A stretch of 64,000 nucleotides of DNA from Pelomonas sp. Root405 (GTDB lineage Bacteria > Pseudomonadota > Gammaproteobacteria > Burkholderiales > Burkholderiaceae_C), in assembly GCF_001425165.1 (NCBI RefSeq), contig NZ_LMDU01000012.1, positions 387,036-451,035 on the forward strand, given 5' to 3'. A program made the translations under genes and the position numbers. Under the pieces are notes generated by a model, which worked only from the letters and a program-made list of their open reading frames with translations, was not told where the DNA came from and ran no database searches. How positions within the stretch are numbered: position 1 is the first letter of the stretch; each line of letters starts with the position of its first letter. Shown here in pieces: positions 45,229 through 54,494 of this stretch.

Positions 45229-45608
45229 TGCCCAAACCGCGCGGCTTCACCCTCATCGAGCTGATCGTCGTGATGGCCATCGTGGCCCTGCTGGCGTCGA
45301 TTGCCGCGCCGCGCTATTTCAATTCGCTGCAGAAGAGCAAGGAGACGGCCCTGCTCACGTCGCTGACGACGATGCGCGACGCCATCGACCAGTACGCCGC
45401 CGACAAGGGCCGCTACCCCGAGTCGCTGCAGGAACTGGCGACGGCGCGCTATATCCGTGGTGTGCCCGAAGACCCGCTGACGACCAGCCGCGAGACCTGG
45501 ATCGAACTGCCACCCCCGACCGAGATGCAGGTCACAGGCCGCGTCTGGGATGTGCGCAGCGGTGCCGCGGGGCGCAGCGCCGACGGGCGCCTTTACGCCG
45601 ATTGGTAG
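45228..45608 (+). CDS. Pseudopilin, GspG-like 3
   Basis: 126 residues. Leader MPKPRG before FTLIELIVVMAIVALLASIA with Glu+5, then DQYAADKGRYPESLQELATARYI and VPEDPLT, as in GspG-like subunits. GTG start overlapping the previous stop. With 37290 and 44761 it makes three G-type pilins in one locus, in place of the H-I-J-K minor pilins of a classical type II system. Confidence 0.9.
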   Translation: MPKPRGFTLIELIVVMAIVALLASIAAPRYFNSLQKSKETALLTSLTTMRDAIDQYAADKGRYPESLQELATARYIRGVPEDPLTTSRETWIELPPPTEMQVTGRVWDVRSGAAGRSADGRLYADW

Positions 45609-45614
45609 CCTGCG

Positions 45615-46130
45615 ATGGCGCCTGCGCAACGCGGCTACAGCTATCTGGCCGTACTTTTCTTGGTGGCGCTGACAGCCGCCGGCCTCGCGGCCTTGGGCCA
45701 GGCCTGGAGCACAGCGGCGCAGCGCGAGCGCGAGCGGGAACTGGCCTTTCGTGGCGGCGAGATGGCACGGGCGATCGACGCCTACGCCAAGGCGTCACCC
45801 GGCCTGCCGCAGCGATACCCCGAGAGCCTGGAGGACTTGCTCGCCGACAACCGTGCCGGCCGGCCCCGACACCATCTGCGCCGTGCTTATGTGGACCCGT
45901 TCACCGGCCAGGCGGACTGGGAGCTGATGCCTGAGCCCAGCCAGCCAGCCAGCTTCAGCGCCGTGCGCAGCCGTTCCGAGCGGCCCTTGCTGCGTGAGTT
46001 CTGGCTCGATGGCAGCCAGGTCAGGGTGGCGCGAGATCTGGTGTTTGCGGCGCGCGACTACGCGGTCAATGCGCGTCCCCAGCCCAGCCCCGACATGCCC
46101 GCGTCGGCAGCCAGCGCCGCGTCAAGGTGA
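45615..46130 (+). CDS. Degenerate pseudopilin (PulG-like)
   Basis: 171 residues. N-terminus MAPAQRG followed by YSYLAVLFLVALTAAGLAAL: leader-like and hydrophobic but without the Phe+1 and Glu+5 of normal pilins. The mature part (YPESLEDLLADNR, LRRAYVDPFTGQADWELM) clearly resembles its neighbours. Lacking Glu+5 it may act as a tip or initiator, as GspK does. Last gene of the run, six bases after the previous stop. Confidence 0.8.
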   Translation: MAPAQRGYSYLAVLFLVALTAAGLAALGQAWSTAAQRERERELAFRGGEMARAIDAYAKASPGLPQRYPESLEDLLADNRAGRPRHHLRRAYVDPFTGQADWELMPEPSQPASFSAVRSRSERPLLREFWLDGSQVRVARDLVFAARDYAVNARPQPSPDMPASAASAASR

Positions 46131-46363
46131 ATATTCGGACGAAAGTCATACGAGGCAGTCAAGTCTGATGCGTCGGTGAAAACCCATCCCCCCCTTGCCT
46201 CAGTGCTCGGGCAACTGGGGATAGCCGTGATTTTTTGCTCACCCAGAATCGGTCGCTTCAATGCCTTGGCCCATGCACGACATCCCAAACGGATGTTGCC
46301 GGGCCCCGCAGCCAACCTTGCTGCGCGGCGTGGATCAACTTTGCAAAGAAAGTGGGTAGTGAA
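46131..46363. other. 233-base gap, no gene recognised
   Basis: Separates the secretion locus from the PEP-CTERM gene and must hold its promoter. No strong sigma-70 or sigma-54 match, terminator or riboswitch could be identified by eye. Confidence 0.5.
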
Positions 46364-47119
46364 ATGAAGAAGTACTTGACCTCGGCCGCGCTGGCCGTGG
46401 CCGCTCTGACGGCGCCGATGGCATCCCAGGCGGGCGTGCTGCGCACCGTCCTCGATTTCGAAGCCGTCGACACGACCAACGTGTTCTTCCCGCCGCTGCT
46501 GCTGCAAGGCGATGAGTTCTACCAGGCCGGCCTGGCGGGTCGCACGATGTTCTTCAGCCCGTTCTCCAACGCAGCCACTGCGCAGACCGGTGATCTGGTC
46601 GGCGACCTGATTGACGGCAGCATTCCCGACTCCTGCGGCAACGTCCTCTGCCCGTCCAACAACGCGACCAACTACGTGGGCATGCTCAACGACGGCGTGA
46701 TGGCATTCGGCTCGACCGACGGCTTCCGTTTCTCGGTGAAGAGCTTCAACGCCAGCTTCCTCGGCAACGGCGACCCGCTCCAGTCCACGCCTGGTTTTGT
46801 GCGCTTGCAAGGCGTTCGCGGCGGCATGTCGACCACGGCCACCTTTGCGTTGACCGGCCTGGACAGCTCCGGCCGCCTGAACCAGACCACCATCAACACC
46901 GGCGCCTTCGGCAATACCGAGTTTGACTTCGTCTACGCCTTCGGCTTCGCCTGTGCGACGCCGGGTGGCGGCACGACCTGCTCCGCCTTCTCCACCGACC
47001 GTGCCCAGTTCACGCTCGACGACATCACCATCGAGCACATTCCCGAGCCGGGCAGCCTCGCTCTGCTGGGCCTGGCAGGCTTTGCCGCCTTCAGCGCCAG
47101 CCGCCGTCGCGCTGCCTGA
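46364..47119 (+). CDS. PEP-CTERM sorting-domain protein
   Basis: 251 residues. Signal peptide ending PMASQA; mature beta-rich domain with two Cys pairs; C-terminal PEP-CTERM signal PEPGSLALLGLAGFAAF followed by SASRRR. Such proteins are exported, processed by exosortase and usually placed in the extracellular matrix. No exosortase gene is in the window, so it must be elsewhere. It is 29 bases upstream of the S8 peptidase, probably co-transcribed. Confidence 0.9.
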   Translation: MKKYLTSAALAVAALTAPMASQAGVLRTVLDFEAVDTTNVFFPPLLLQGDEFYQAGLAGRTMFFSPFSNAATAQTGDLVGDLIDGSIPDSCGNVLCPSNNATNYVGMLNDGVMAFGSTDGFRFSVKSFNASFLGNGDPLQSTPGFVRLQGVRGGMSTTATFALTGLDSSGRLNQTTINTGAFGNTEFDFVYAFGFACATPGGGTTCSAFSTDRAQFTLDDITIEHIPEPGSLALLGLAGFAAFSASRRRAA

Positions 47120-47148
47120 CCCCCCGCTTCCATCGAAAGGACCGATTG

Positions 47149-50100
47149 ATGAAGAAGACACTCAAGCCCGCCGCACTGGCGGCGCTGGTTCTGCTCTCGG
47201 GTTTGGCCACAAGCTCCTTTGCGCAGGATCGCAAGACCTACATCGTCCAACTCAAGGATGAACCCGCCGCCTCCTACCAGGGCACGGTTCCCGGCCTCGC
47301 CGCCACGCGGCCGGCCGCAGGCGAAACCTTCCGCTACGGCAGCACTGCCGTGCAGGCCTATGTGAGCTACCTGGGCCAACAGCAGAGCACCGTGATCTCC
47401 TCGGTGGGCAACGCCCCCGTGCTGGCCACCTACAACACCGTCTTCAACGGTTTTGCGGCCAGCCTGACCGAGGCAGAGGCGCTCTCGCTGAGCACCAACG
47501 CCCAAGTGGTCGGCCTCTGGCAGGACGAAGCCCGCCAGCTCGACACCGTCTCCACCGCCAAGTTCCTCAAGCTCAGCGAAGCCGGCGGCCTGTGGTCGCA
47601 GACCGCGGGCGGCACGGCCATCAAGGGCGAGAACATGGTCGTCGGCATTGTCGACAGCGGCATCTGGCCGGAGAACCCCGCCTTCTTCGACCGCGTCGAC
47701 GCCAACGGCGTGCCCAGCAACAACCCGGCCGACACCCAGGTCTTCGGCCCGGCACCGGCCAGCTTCCTGGGTACGTGCGTGCCAGGCCCCGGCATTGACC
47801 CGGCCAAGCATTGCAACAATAAGCTGATCGGCATCCGCCACTACAACGCCGGCTTCAAGGCCTCTGGCTTGCCGCCGCACTGGACAGATTTTCACGACTC
47901 GGGCCGTGACTCAGTCTCAGGTCCCTTCGGCCATGGCGGCCACGGCAACCACGTCGCCTCGACGGCGGCCGGCAATGCCAATGTCTCGGTCAACATCAAC
48001 GGCGCCTCGGTCGGCACCGGCTCCGGCATGGCGCCGCGCGCCCGCGTCGCTGCCTACAAGGTCTGCTGGACCTTCGTGAACCCGAACGCGACCGACGGCA
48101 CCGGCAGCCAGAACACCTGCTACAACTCCGACTCGGTGGCCGCCATCGACCGCGCTGTGGCGGACGGTGTCAACGTCATCAACTTCTCGATCAGCGGCTC
48201 GCAGACCTCAGTCAACGATCCCGTCGAGCAGGCTTTCTACCGCGCCGCGCTGGCCGGTGTCTTCGTCGCTACCTCTGCGGGCAACAGCGGCCCCGGCAAT
48301 GCCGTGGCCCACATCAGCCCCTGGGTGACGACCGTGGCCGCGTCCACGCATGACCGCGCCTATGCCGGCAGCGTGACGCTCGGCAATGGCCAAGCCTTCA
48401 GCGGCGGCTCGACGACCCAGACCGGCCTGCTGTCGCCGACGTCGATGGTCCTGGCCGAGAACGCCGGCCTGGGTGGCGGTGACGCCAGCCTGTGCTTCAG
48501 CGCCAATCCGCCGGCCGGCCAAGTGCTGCTCGACCCCGCCAAGGTCGCTGGCAAGCTGGTGGTTTGCACGCGTGGCATCAACGCACGTGTCGACAAGGGC
48601 GATGCCGTCCGGAACGCGGGCGGCGTCGGCATGATCCTGGCCAATGCCGCGGCTGGCCAGACCATCGATGCGGACTTCCAGTCGGTGCCCACGGTGCAGG
48701 TCAGCGCAGCCGACGGCGCAGCCATCAAGGGCTACGTGGCTGGCAATCCTGGCGCGCAGGGCAGCATTGCGCAGGCGGTCCTGACGACCAAGCCGGCGCC
48801 GCTGATGGCCGGCTTCTCGTCGCGCGGCCCCAACATGGGCGACAGCAACGTCCTCAAGCCCGACCTCACCGCGCCTGGCGTGGACATCCTGGCCCAGGTC
48901 ACGCCTGACCTGTCGCCGGCCCAGCGCGACGCCGTTGCCGCTGGCACGCTGGTGCCGCCGCCGGCTTGGTCGTCGTACCAGGGCACGTCCATGTCCAGCC
49001 CGCATGTGGCCGGCGTGGCGCTGCTGCTCAAGCAGGCCAATCCGACCTGGGGCCCGGCAGCCATCAAGTCGGCGCTGATGACCACCGCGTTCAGCACCCT
49101 CGACGATGGCGTGGCTGGCTTGTCCAACGGCCTGCTTCCCTGGTCTCAAGGCGCCGGCCACATCGACCCGAACAAGGCTGTCAATCCGGGCCTGGTCTAC
49201 AACGCGGGCAAGAACGACTGGGTCAAGTACCAGTGCAAGGTCAACCGCCCCGCCGTCCTGCCGGCCACCGACTGCACGACCATTGGCACGCTGAACGAGA
49301 CCTATGAGCTCAACCTGCCGTCGATCACAGTGGGCACCGTCCTCGGCACCGCCATCGTCCCACGCACGGTCACCAACGTCGGCGCCACGACGGCAACCTT
49401 CACCGCCACTGCCAACGTGCCGGGCTTCACCACCACGGTGACCCCGTCCTCGCTGACTTTGGCGCCGGGTGCTTCCGCTTCGTTCACGGTCAGGCTGACG
49501 GCGTCGACCGCTGCCGAAGGCGTGTGGAACTATGGCCAGCTGGTCTGGAGCGATGGCGTGCGCAGCGTCCGCGCCCCGGTCCAGGCCCGCGTCGGCAAGC
49601 CGATCACGGCACCGGCCGAGTTCACCGCTACCACGGTGTCGGGCAGCCGCCTGATCACGGTGCGCACCGGCTTCAGCGGCCGCATGGGCGTCAAGTTCGG
49701 CGGCATGAAGGAAGTGACGATGGGCAACACCGTCACGCTGGCGCCCCAGCCCCTGAGCAGCGCCCAACTCAAGATCATCTGTCAGGCGGGCGTTGACACG
49801 CCTAGCGTCAAGGTCTACAGCTTTGCCGTTCCCGCCGGTGCCATCGTCGCGCGCTTCGCGCTGCGTGATGCCGACGTCAATGGTGCAGGCGACGACAACG
49901 ACCTGATGCTGCTCTACCCGAACAACACCACCTCGGTGTACTCGGGCAACGGTGGCTCGACCGAAGCCGTGCAGGTCAGCTCTCCGGCTGCCGGCACCTA
50001 CAAGGTCTGCGTGGTCGCCTACGACGGCGGAGCAGCCATGACGCACCAGCTGTCGAGCTGGATCGTCAACCCGGGCGAAGGCACGACCATGCGGGCGGCT

Positions 50101-50322
50101 GTGCCGTCGACGGTCTATGCCGGCAGCACGGCGACGGTCGGCCTGGCCTGGTCGGGCCTGGCCACCGGCAAGCGCTACATGGGCGGCTTCCAGCTGCTGG
50201 ATGCCGGTGGCACCGTGCAGTCCACGACGGTGCTGCGCGTGTCGACCGATGGCAGCGTGCCGGTCCAGAACGAGCCGAGCAACGTGCCCGCCAAGGTGGC
50301 AGAAACCGCTGTGAGCCAGTAA
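47149..50322 (+). CDS. Secreted S8 subtilisin-family peptidase with PA domain
   Basis: 1057 residues. Signal peptide ending TSSFAQ, I9-type propeptide (about 28-130), catalytic Asp169 (IVDSGIWP), His265 (GHGNHVAS) and Ser614 (GTSMSSPHVAG). A protease-associated insert lies near 440-545 (VVCTRGINARVDKGDAVRNAG), Fn3-like repeats follow, and a C-terminal beta domain (DADVNGAGDDNDLMLLYP) completes it. The layout resembles plant subtilases. The ATG at 47149 is preferred to the adjacent TTG at 47146. Likely secreted; it ends before a strong terminator. Confidence 0.93.
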   Translation: MKKTLKPAALAALVLLSGLATSSFAQDRKTYIVQLKDEPAASYQGTVPGLAATRPAAGETFRYGSTAVQAYVSYLGQQQSTVISSVGNAPVLATYNTVFNGFAASLTEAEALSLSTNAQVVGLWQDEARQLDTVSTAKFLKLSEAGGLWSQTAGGTAIKGENMVVGIVDSGIWPENPAFFDRVDANGVPSNNPADTQVFGPAPASFLGTCVPGPGIDPAKHCNNKLIGIRHYNAGFKASGLPPHWTDFHDSGRDSVSGPFGHGGHGNHVASTAAGNANVSVNINGASVGTGSGMAPRARVAAYKVCWTFVNPNATDGTGSQNTCYNSDSVAAIDRAVADGVNVINFSISGSQTSVNDPVEQAFYRAALAGVFVATSAGNSGPGNAVAHISPWVTTVAASTHDRAYAGSVTLGNGQAFSGGSTTQTGLLSPTSMVLAENAGLGGGDASLCFSANPPAGQVLLDPAKVAGKLVVCTRGINARVDKGDAVRNAGGVGMILANAAAGQTIDADFQSVPTVQVSAADGAAIKGYVAGNPGAQGSIAQAVLTTKPAPLMAGFSSRGPNMGDSNVLKPDLTAPGVDILAQVTPDLSPAQRDAVAAGTLVPPPAWSSYQGTSMSSPHVAGVALLLKQANPTWGPAAIKSALMTTAFSTLDDGVAGLSNGLLPWSQGAGHIDPNKAVNPGLVYNAGKNDWVKYQCKVNRPAVLPATDCTTIGTLNETYELNLPSITVGTVLGTAIVPRTVTNVGATTATFTATANVPGFTTTVTPSSLTLAPGASASFTVRLTASTAAEGVWNYGQLVWSDGVRSVRAPVQARVGKPITAPAEFTATTVSGSRLITVRTGFSGRMGVKFGGMKEVTMGNTVTLAPQPLSSAQLKIICQAGVDTPSVKVYSFAVPAGAIVARFALRDADVNGAGDDNDLMLLYPNNTTSVYSGNGGSTEAVQVSSPAAGTYKVCVVAYDGGAAMTHQLSSWIVNPGEGTTMRAAVPSTVYAGSTATVGLAWSGLATGKRYMGGFQLLDAGGTVQSTTVLRVSTDGSVPVQNEPSNVPAKVAETAVSQ

Positions 50323-50366
50323 GCCGCGCGCTGTCCGCCCGGTGCGCCGGGCGGTAAGCGCGACCC

Positions 50367-50397
50367 AAGCCGCAGGCTCAAAGCCTGCGGCTTTTTT
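50367..50397 (+). terminator. Intrinsic terminator of the S8 peptidase gene
   Basis: AAGCCGCAGGC and GCCTGCGGCTT form an 11-bp perfect stem with a five-base loop followed by TTTT, 44 bases after the stop. Confidence 0.9.
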
Positions 50398-50404
50398 CAT
50401 GGCT

Positions 50405-50791
50405 TCAGCGAGCGGTGGCCGGGGTGACGAGCTGGCAGCGCTCGGCCACGCAAATGGCGCCTGGGTCGACTGTCACAGCGCAGTTGGAGCGCATACCGCT
50501 GGCCTCAACCTCTTTGCGTGCAGCTTCGGCCTGCCGGGCAGCGAGCTCGTTGACACGCTGGACATCGACGCCCTGTGTCGACCAGGCCCAATAGCCCGCC
50601 GGTCCGCCGCAGGCCTTGGCGCCGACGGCCAGGCTGCGGCATTGGCTGTCGGAGGTGCAGGCCGCGGGCCCGATCAGCGCACGCAGTTCCCGGCTCAAGC
50701 GTTGTGATTCCGGCTCGGCCGGGGGCTGGGCGCAACTGGCCAAGGCGGTGGTGGCGAGTGCGGCGGCGAGCAAGCTGTGCAGTGATTTCAT
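50405..50791 (-). CDS. Small Cys-containing lipoprotein, unknown function
   Basis: 128 residues. Lipobox ALASC at the end of the signal peptide. The mature part has Cys in AACTSDSQCRSLAVGAKACGG and later SNCAV...AICVAERC, probably two or three disulfides. I do not recognise a named family. It ends eight bases beyond the S8 terminator, convergent, and diverges from the CAP-domain gene 50 bases away. Confidence 0.6.
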   Translation of the reverse strand: MKSLHSLLAAALATTALASCAQPPAEPESQRLSRELRALIGPAACTSDSQCRSLAVGAKACGGPAGYWAWSTQGVDVQRVNELAARQAEAARKEVEASGMRSNCAVTVDPGAICVAERCQLVTPATAR

Positions 50792-50841
50792 GCGGCCGAT
50801 GTTGCGACGCCCGGCCGCTGCTTGGCAACTAGGATGTGACC

Positions 50842-51336
50842 ATGCGTGTTTGCCTGGCCCTGCTGCTCGTCCCGCTGCTTTCACCACCGGCGCTGGCCGA
50901 GCCGGTTTGCCAGCCGTCCGTTGACGCCACGGGGGCCGCGCTGAATGCCGTGCGCGCCCGCGCCCAGCAGTGCGGCGAGCGGCTGTGGCCGGCCGCCACC
51001 GGGCTGCGCGCAAGCCCTGTGCTGGCCGAAGCGGCACGCCGCTACGCGCAGGAACTGGCCGCGCGCGACCGCATCGATCACACGGGCGCGGCCGGCTCTT
51101 CCCTGCGCACGCGGCTGCGCGAGGCGGGCTATGCGATGAAGGTGTCGGGCGAAAACCTGGCCGGCGGCCCGGAAACTCTGGATGAGGCCTTGGCGCAATG
51201 GCTGGACAGCCCGGCGCATTGCGAGAACCTGATGCTGGCCGAGTTCCAGGAGTTCGGTCTGGCCTGCGTGTCCGGGCCTGGGCAGTTCAGGCACTACTGG
51301 GTGTTGCACCTCGCCGCACCGCAGGCGAAGAAGTGA
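50842..51336 (+). CDS. CAP/SCP-domain secreted protein
   Basis: 164 residues. Signal peptide ending SPPALA; CAP (PR-1-like) domain with ALNAVRARAQQCG, HTGAAGSSLRTRLREAGY, SGENLAGG, WLDSPAHCENLM and the HYWVLHLA end. Bacterial members are often extracellular; function unknown. The ATG at 50842 with AGGA nearby is preferred to a GTG at 50836. Confidence 0.85.
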   Translation: MRVCLALLLVPLLSPPALAEPVCQPSVDATGAALNAVRARAQQCGERLWPAATGLRASPVLAEAARRYAQELAARDRIDHTGAAGSSLRTRLREAGYAMKVSGENLAGGPETLDEALAQWLDSPAHCENLMLAEFQEFGLACVSGPGQFRHYWVLHLAAPQAKK

Positions 51337-51337
51337 G

Positions 51338-51457
51338 GCCTGTCGTCCAAGGAATACCTTGGCCGGTCTACCCAGGAGATGGCGATGCTTGCCGGCTCGA
51401 CCGGCAAGCACATCGCCAAAGGCGGCCTGGCTCGGGGCGGCCCGGCGCCCGGCCCGC
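51338..51457 (+). repeat. Intergenic structured repeat, copy C (diverged)
   Basis: Shares with copy A the order GGCGATGC - hairpin - GCACATCGCC - GGC(C)TGG..GGCGGCCCGGCGCCCGGCCCG. The inner hairpin is GCTTGCCGG-CTCGA-CCGGCAAGC (51387-51409), different bases but the same 9-bp pairing. It sits between convergent CAP and response-regulator genes. Confidence 0.55.
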
Positions 51458-52119
51458 TAAATCCAGCCGAGGTCGATAGCGCGCAGAACGGCCTGCGTGC
51501 GGTCGCGCACGCCCATCTTGGAGAAGATGGCCGAGCAGTGGTTCTTGATGACGCCTTCGCTGTTGCCCAGCAGGCCGGCAATCTCGGTGTTGCTGCGGCC
51601 GCTGGCGACCAGGCGCAGCACCTGAAGTTCCTTGGGGGACAGCGGGTCGGGGTGGTCGGCCGCCGTGAAGGCGCGCTCGCCACCCTTGGCTTCCATGCGT
51701 GTCGTCAGCGACGGGCGCAGCGCCGTGCTGCCGCCGTGCACGTCGCGCAGGGCCTGGGCCAGCGTCTCGGGGCTGATGGCCTTGAGCAGGAAGCCGCGGG
51801 CGCCGGCGCGCACGGCTTCGTCGAAGGCCGCCGTGTCATCGAAGGTCGTCAGCAACACGACCGGCAGGCGCAGCGCCCGCGCGGCCAGCGCACGGATCAG
51901 GCCGATGCCGTCCAGGCGCGGCATGCGCATGTCGGACAGGATGACGTCGGGCAGGTCGTCGGGCGGGGCGGCGGAGAGCCACTCCAGCGCCTCGGCACCG
52001 TCGCTGGCCTCGCCGACGACCTTGAGCTCGTCGTGCAGTGCGAGCAGGCCCTTGAGGCCCTCACGCACCAGTTGCTGGTCCTCCACCAGCAGGATCTTGA
52101 TCACATCCATCGCGGACAT
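51457..52119 (-). CDS. NarL/LuxR-family response regulator
   Basis: 220 residues. Receiver domain with acidic pocket Glu13-Asp14 and phospho-acceptor Asp63 in VILSDMRMP; LuxR-type helix-turn-helix LSPKELQVLRLVASGRSNTEIAGLL near the C-terminus. The start lies inside the 3' end of the histidine kinase gene, indicating translational coupling with its cognate kinase. An ATG three codons in is an alternative start. Confidence 0.95.
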   Translation of the reverse strand: MSAMDVIKILLVEDQQLVREGLKGLLALHDELKVVGEASDGAEALEWLSAAPPDDLPDVILSDMRMPRLDGIGLIRALAARALRLPVVLLTTFDDTAAFDEAVRAGARGFLLKAISPETLAQALRDVHGGSTALRPSLTTRMEAKGGERAFTAADHPDPLSPKELQVLRLVASGRSNTEIAGLLGNSEGVIKNHCSAIFSKMGVRDRTQAVLRAIDLGWI

Positions 52120-53321
52120 CTCAGCTCGATTCGAAATCCCGGGCAGGTGCGCGTCACGCGCATCTGCCCACCCAGTTCCGTCATGCGCTCGGCCATACCC
52201 GACAGGCCGTTGCCAAAGCCCTCGGCACGGCCCGGCTGCCAGGCCGGCGCGCCGCGCCCATCATCGTCGATGCTGACGCTGACCTCATCCCCATCACCCC
52301 TGAGTTCGACCTGCACGCGACGCGCGCCGGCATGGCGCACGCTGTTGGTCACGCCCTCCTGCACGCAGCGCAGCAGCGCATGCGCAGCACGCGGGCCGAG
52401 GTCGCGGGCGGCCTCGTCCAGGGCCAGCTCGATGCGCGTGCTGCCAATGCCTTCGGCCAGCGCCTGCAGCGCGGCGGACAGGTCAATGCGTTGCGAGCTG
52501 CGCTGTTGCGACACCGCATCGCGCACGTCCGCCAGCAACTGGGCGGCCACCCCCTCGGCACGGCCCAGTGCCTGGCCGGCGCCGGGCGTGTCGGCCCGTG
52601 CCAGCAGCGCGCCGCCGAGCTGCAGCTGCAGGTTGAGCGCGGTCAGGTGGTGGCCCATCAGGTCATGCAGCTCGCGGGCGATCTGCATGCGCTCGCTGTA
52701 GCGCATCTGCTCGGCCAGCAGGTGCTCGCCCGACATGCGCTCGGCCAGCACCGCCTGCAGCCAGCGGCGCTTTTCGCCCTCGGCCGCGGCCATGCGTCCC
52801 AGACCGAAGGCCAGGCCGTGCAGGGCCAGCATCGCGAACAGCATGCCGAACTGGTCCAGCCAGGCGGTCGTTGATGCATAGACATAGATGCCGGTGTTCA
52901 GCAGCACCTGCGCCGACGCGAAGCCCAGCGCCAGCCGCGCAGGCAGCACGACGGCGGCCAGTGCGGTGACGAGGAAGGGCAGGCCCGGCGTGACGCCGAA
53001 AGCCAGCAGGTCCACCAGCAGCAGCCAGGCCAGGCGCTGATTCACCGGCACGGCGGTCTGGCCCTGGCGGGCCAGCAGGAAGATCAACGCGACGAAGGCC
53101 AGCAGCAGCAGCACACAGACGACAACCAGGCCGCGGTCGTTGACGTCGCCGCCGAGCTGGCGCCAGACCCACGCGGCCAGGCCGTCGTAGGGCTCGGTGC
53201 GCACGCCCAGCAGCGCCGCACCGGCGCTGACCAGCTCCATCGCGCAGAACACGAGGGCTGCCAGCCGCAGAACGACGCCCGGCTCGGCCAGGCGCGCGAG
53301 CAGCCGGTCGAACTTCGTCAT
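52101..53321 (-). CDS. Sensor histidine kinase (HisKA_3 type)
   Basis: 406 residues. Five or six N-terminal membrane helices (residues 15-175) with little periplasmic domain, then a dimerisation helix with phospho-acceptor His219 in [16 protein letters not shown] and an HATPase with [12 protein letters not shown] and DDDGRG. It is the NarX/DesK-like partner of the following regulator. The start overlaps the mnmA stop as ATGA. The signal is unknown, perhaps a membrane property. Confidence 0.93.
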   Translation of the reverse strand: MTKFDRLLARLAEPGVVLRLAALVFCAMELVSAGAALLGVRTEPYDGLAAWVWRQLGGDVNDRGLVVVCVLLLLAFVALIFLLARQGQTAVPVNQRLAWLLLVDLLAFGVTPGLPFLVTALAAVVLPARLALGFASAQVLLNTGIYVYASTTAWLDQFGMLFAMLALHGLAFGLGRMAAAEGEKRRWLQAVLAERMSGEHLLAEQMRYSERMQIARELHDLMGHHLTALNLQLQLGGALLARADTPGAGQALGRAEGVAAQLLADVRDAVSQQRSSQRIDLSAALQALAEGIGSTRIELALDEAARDLGPRAAHALLRCVQEGVTNSVRHAGARRVQVELRGDGDEVSVSIDDDGRGAPAWQPGRAEGFGNGLSGMAERMTELGGQMRVTRTCPGFRIELRCPRWM

Positions 53322-54436
53322 TCAGCAACGGCTGTCGCGATCACGCCGCCGCCGAGGCACACATCGCCGTCATAGACCACGGCGCTCTGGCCGGGCGTGA
53401 CGGCCCACTGCGGAGCGGGGAAGCGCAGCGTCAGATCGCCGTTGCTGCCGAAGCTCACGTTGCACGGCGCATCTGTCTGGCGATAGCGCGTCTTGGCCGC
53501 GGCCTGGCCTGTCGACGGTGCGCGGCCGGCGATCCAGCTCAGGTCATCGGCAACGAGGGCCGGGCTGAGCAGCAGGGGATGGTCATGGCCCTGCACGACG
53601 ATCAACGTGTTGTTCGGAAGGTCCTTGGCCGCGACGAACCACGGTTCGTGCTCACCGCCCCCGCGTGGCGTGCCCTTGTCCTTCACGCCGCCGATGCCCA
53701 GGCCTTGGCGCTGGCCCAGCGTGTAAAAGCTCAGGCCCACATGCTCGCCGAGCTTGCGGCCGCGCTCGTCCTTGATCGGGCCGGGTTGGTGCGACAGGTA
53801 TTTGTTCAGGAACTCGCGGAAGGGCCGCTCACCGATGAAGCAGATGCCGGTGGAGTCCTTCTTCTTCGCGTTTGGCAGCGCGATCTCGGCGGCGATGCGG
53901 CGCACCTCGGTCTTGGGCAGGTCGCCGACCGGGAACATCGTCTTGCTGAGTTGCGCCTGCGACAGCCGGTGCAGGAAATAGCTCTGGTCCTTCAACGGGT
54001 CCAGGCCCTTGAGCAGTTGGAACTCGCCGTCGAGTTCGCGAACGCGTGCGTAGTGACCGGTCGCGATCTTCTCGGCGCCCAGACGCATCGCATGGTCGAG
54101 GAAGGCCTTGAACTTGATCTCTGCATTGCACAGCACGTCCGGGTTGGGCGTGCGGCCGGCCTGGTACTCGCGCAGAAAGCTTTCGAAGACGCGGTCCTTG
54201 TATTCCGCGGCGAAGTTGACGTGCTCGATCTCGATGCCCAGCACGTCGGCGACGGACGCCGCATCCAGGAAGTCCTGCCGCGTCGAGCAGTACTCGTCGT
54301 CGTCATCGTCTTCCCAGTTCTTCATGAAGATGCCGATGACCTCGTGGCCCTGTTGCTTCAGCAGGTGGGCGGTCACGGCCGAGTCCACGCCGCCGGACAG
54401 GCCAACGACGACACGGTGCTTCTTGGGGGAACTCAT
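53318..54436 (-). CDS. mnmA: tRNA-specific 2-thiouridylase MnmA
   Basis: 372 residues, normal length. Makes 2-thiouridine at position 34 of tRNA-Glu, -Gln and -Lys. PP-loop SGGVDS at 14-19, catalytic Cys103 in [12 protein letters not shown] and Cys199 in [10 protein letters not shown]. It overlaps the downstream histidine kinase gene by four bases, an unusual partner for this housekeeping gene. Confidence 0.97.
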   Translation of the reverse strand: MSSPKKHRVVVGLSGGVDSAVTAHLLKQQGHEVIGIFMKNWEDDDDDEYCSTRQDFLDAASVADVLGIEIEHVNFAAEYKDRVFESFLREYQAGRTPNPDVLCNAEIKFKAFLDHAMRLGAEKIATGHYARVRELDGEFQLLKGLDPLKDQSYFLHRLSQAQLSKTMFPVGDLPKTEVRRIAAEIALPNAKKKDSTGICFIGERPFREFLNKYLSHQPGPIKDERGRKLGEHVGLSFYTLGQRQGLGIGGVKDKGTPRGGGEHEPWFVAAKDLPNNTLIVVQGHDHPLLLSPALVADDLSWIAGRAPSTGQAAAKTRYRQTDAPCNVSFGSNGDLTLRFPAPQWAVTPGQSAVVYDGDVCLGGGVIATAVAE

Positions 54437-54494
54437 GGGGGCGATTGTCCCAAAGCATCTTCAGCCGGCGCGAACAGGCGTTTGACCTGCCGGT

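Noticed and set aside
46131-46363. Sigma-54 promoter of the PEP-CTERM gene
   Set aside because: A TTTTTTGCT is present near 46240, but no GG at the required upstream spacing, so the -24 element is missing.
48208-50400. Long minus-strand frame opposite the S8 peptidase
   Set aside because: Arg/His-rich shadow of the subtilase; the sense strand has all catalytic residues, signal peptide and terminator.
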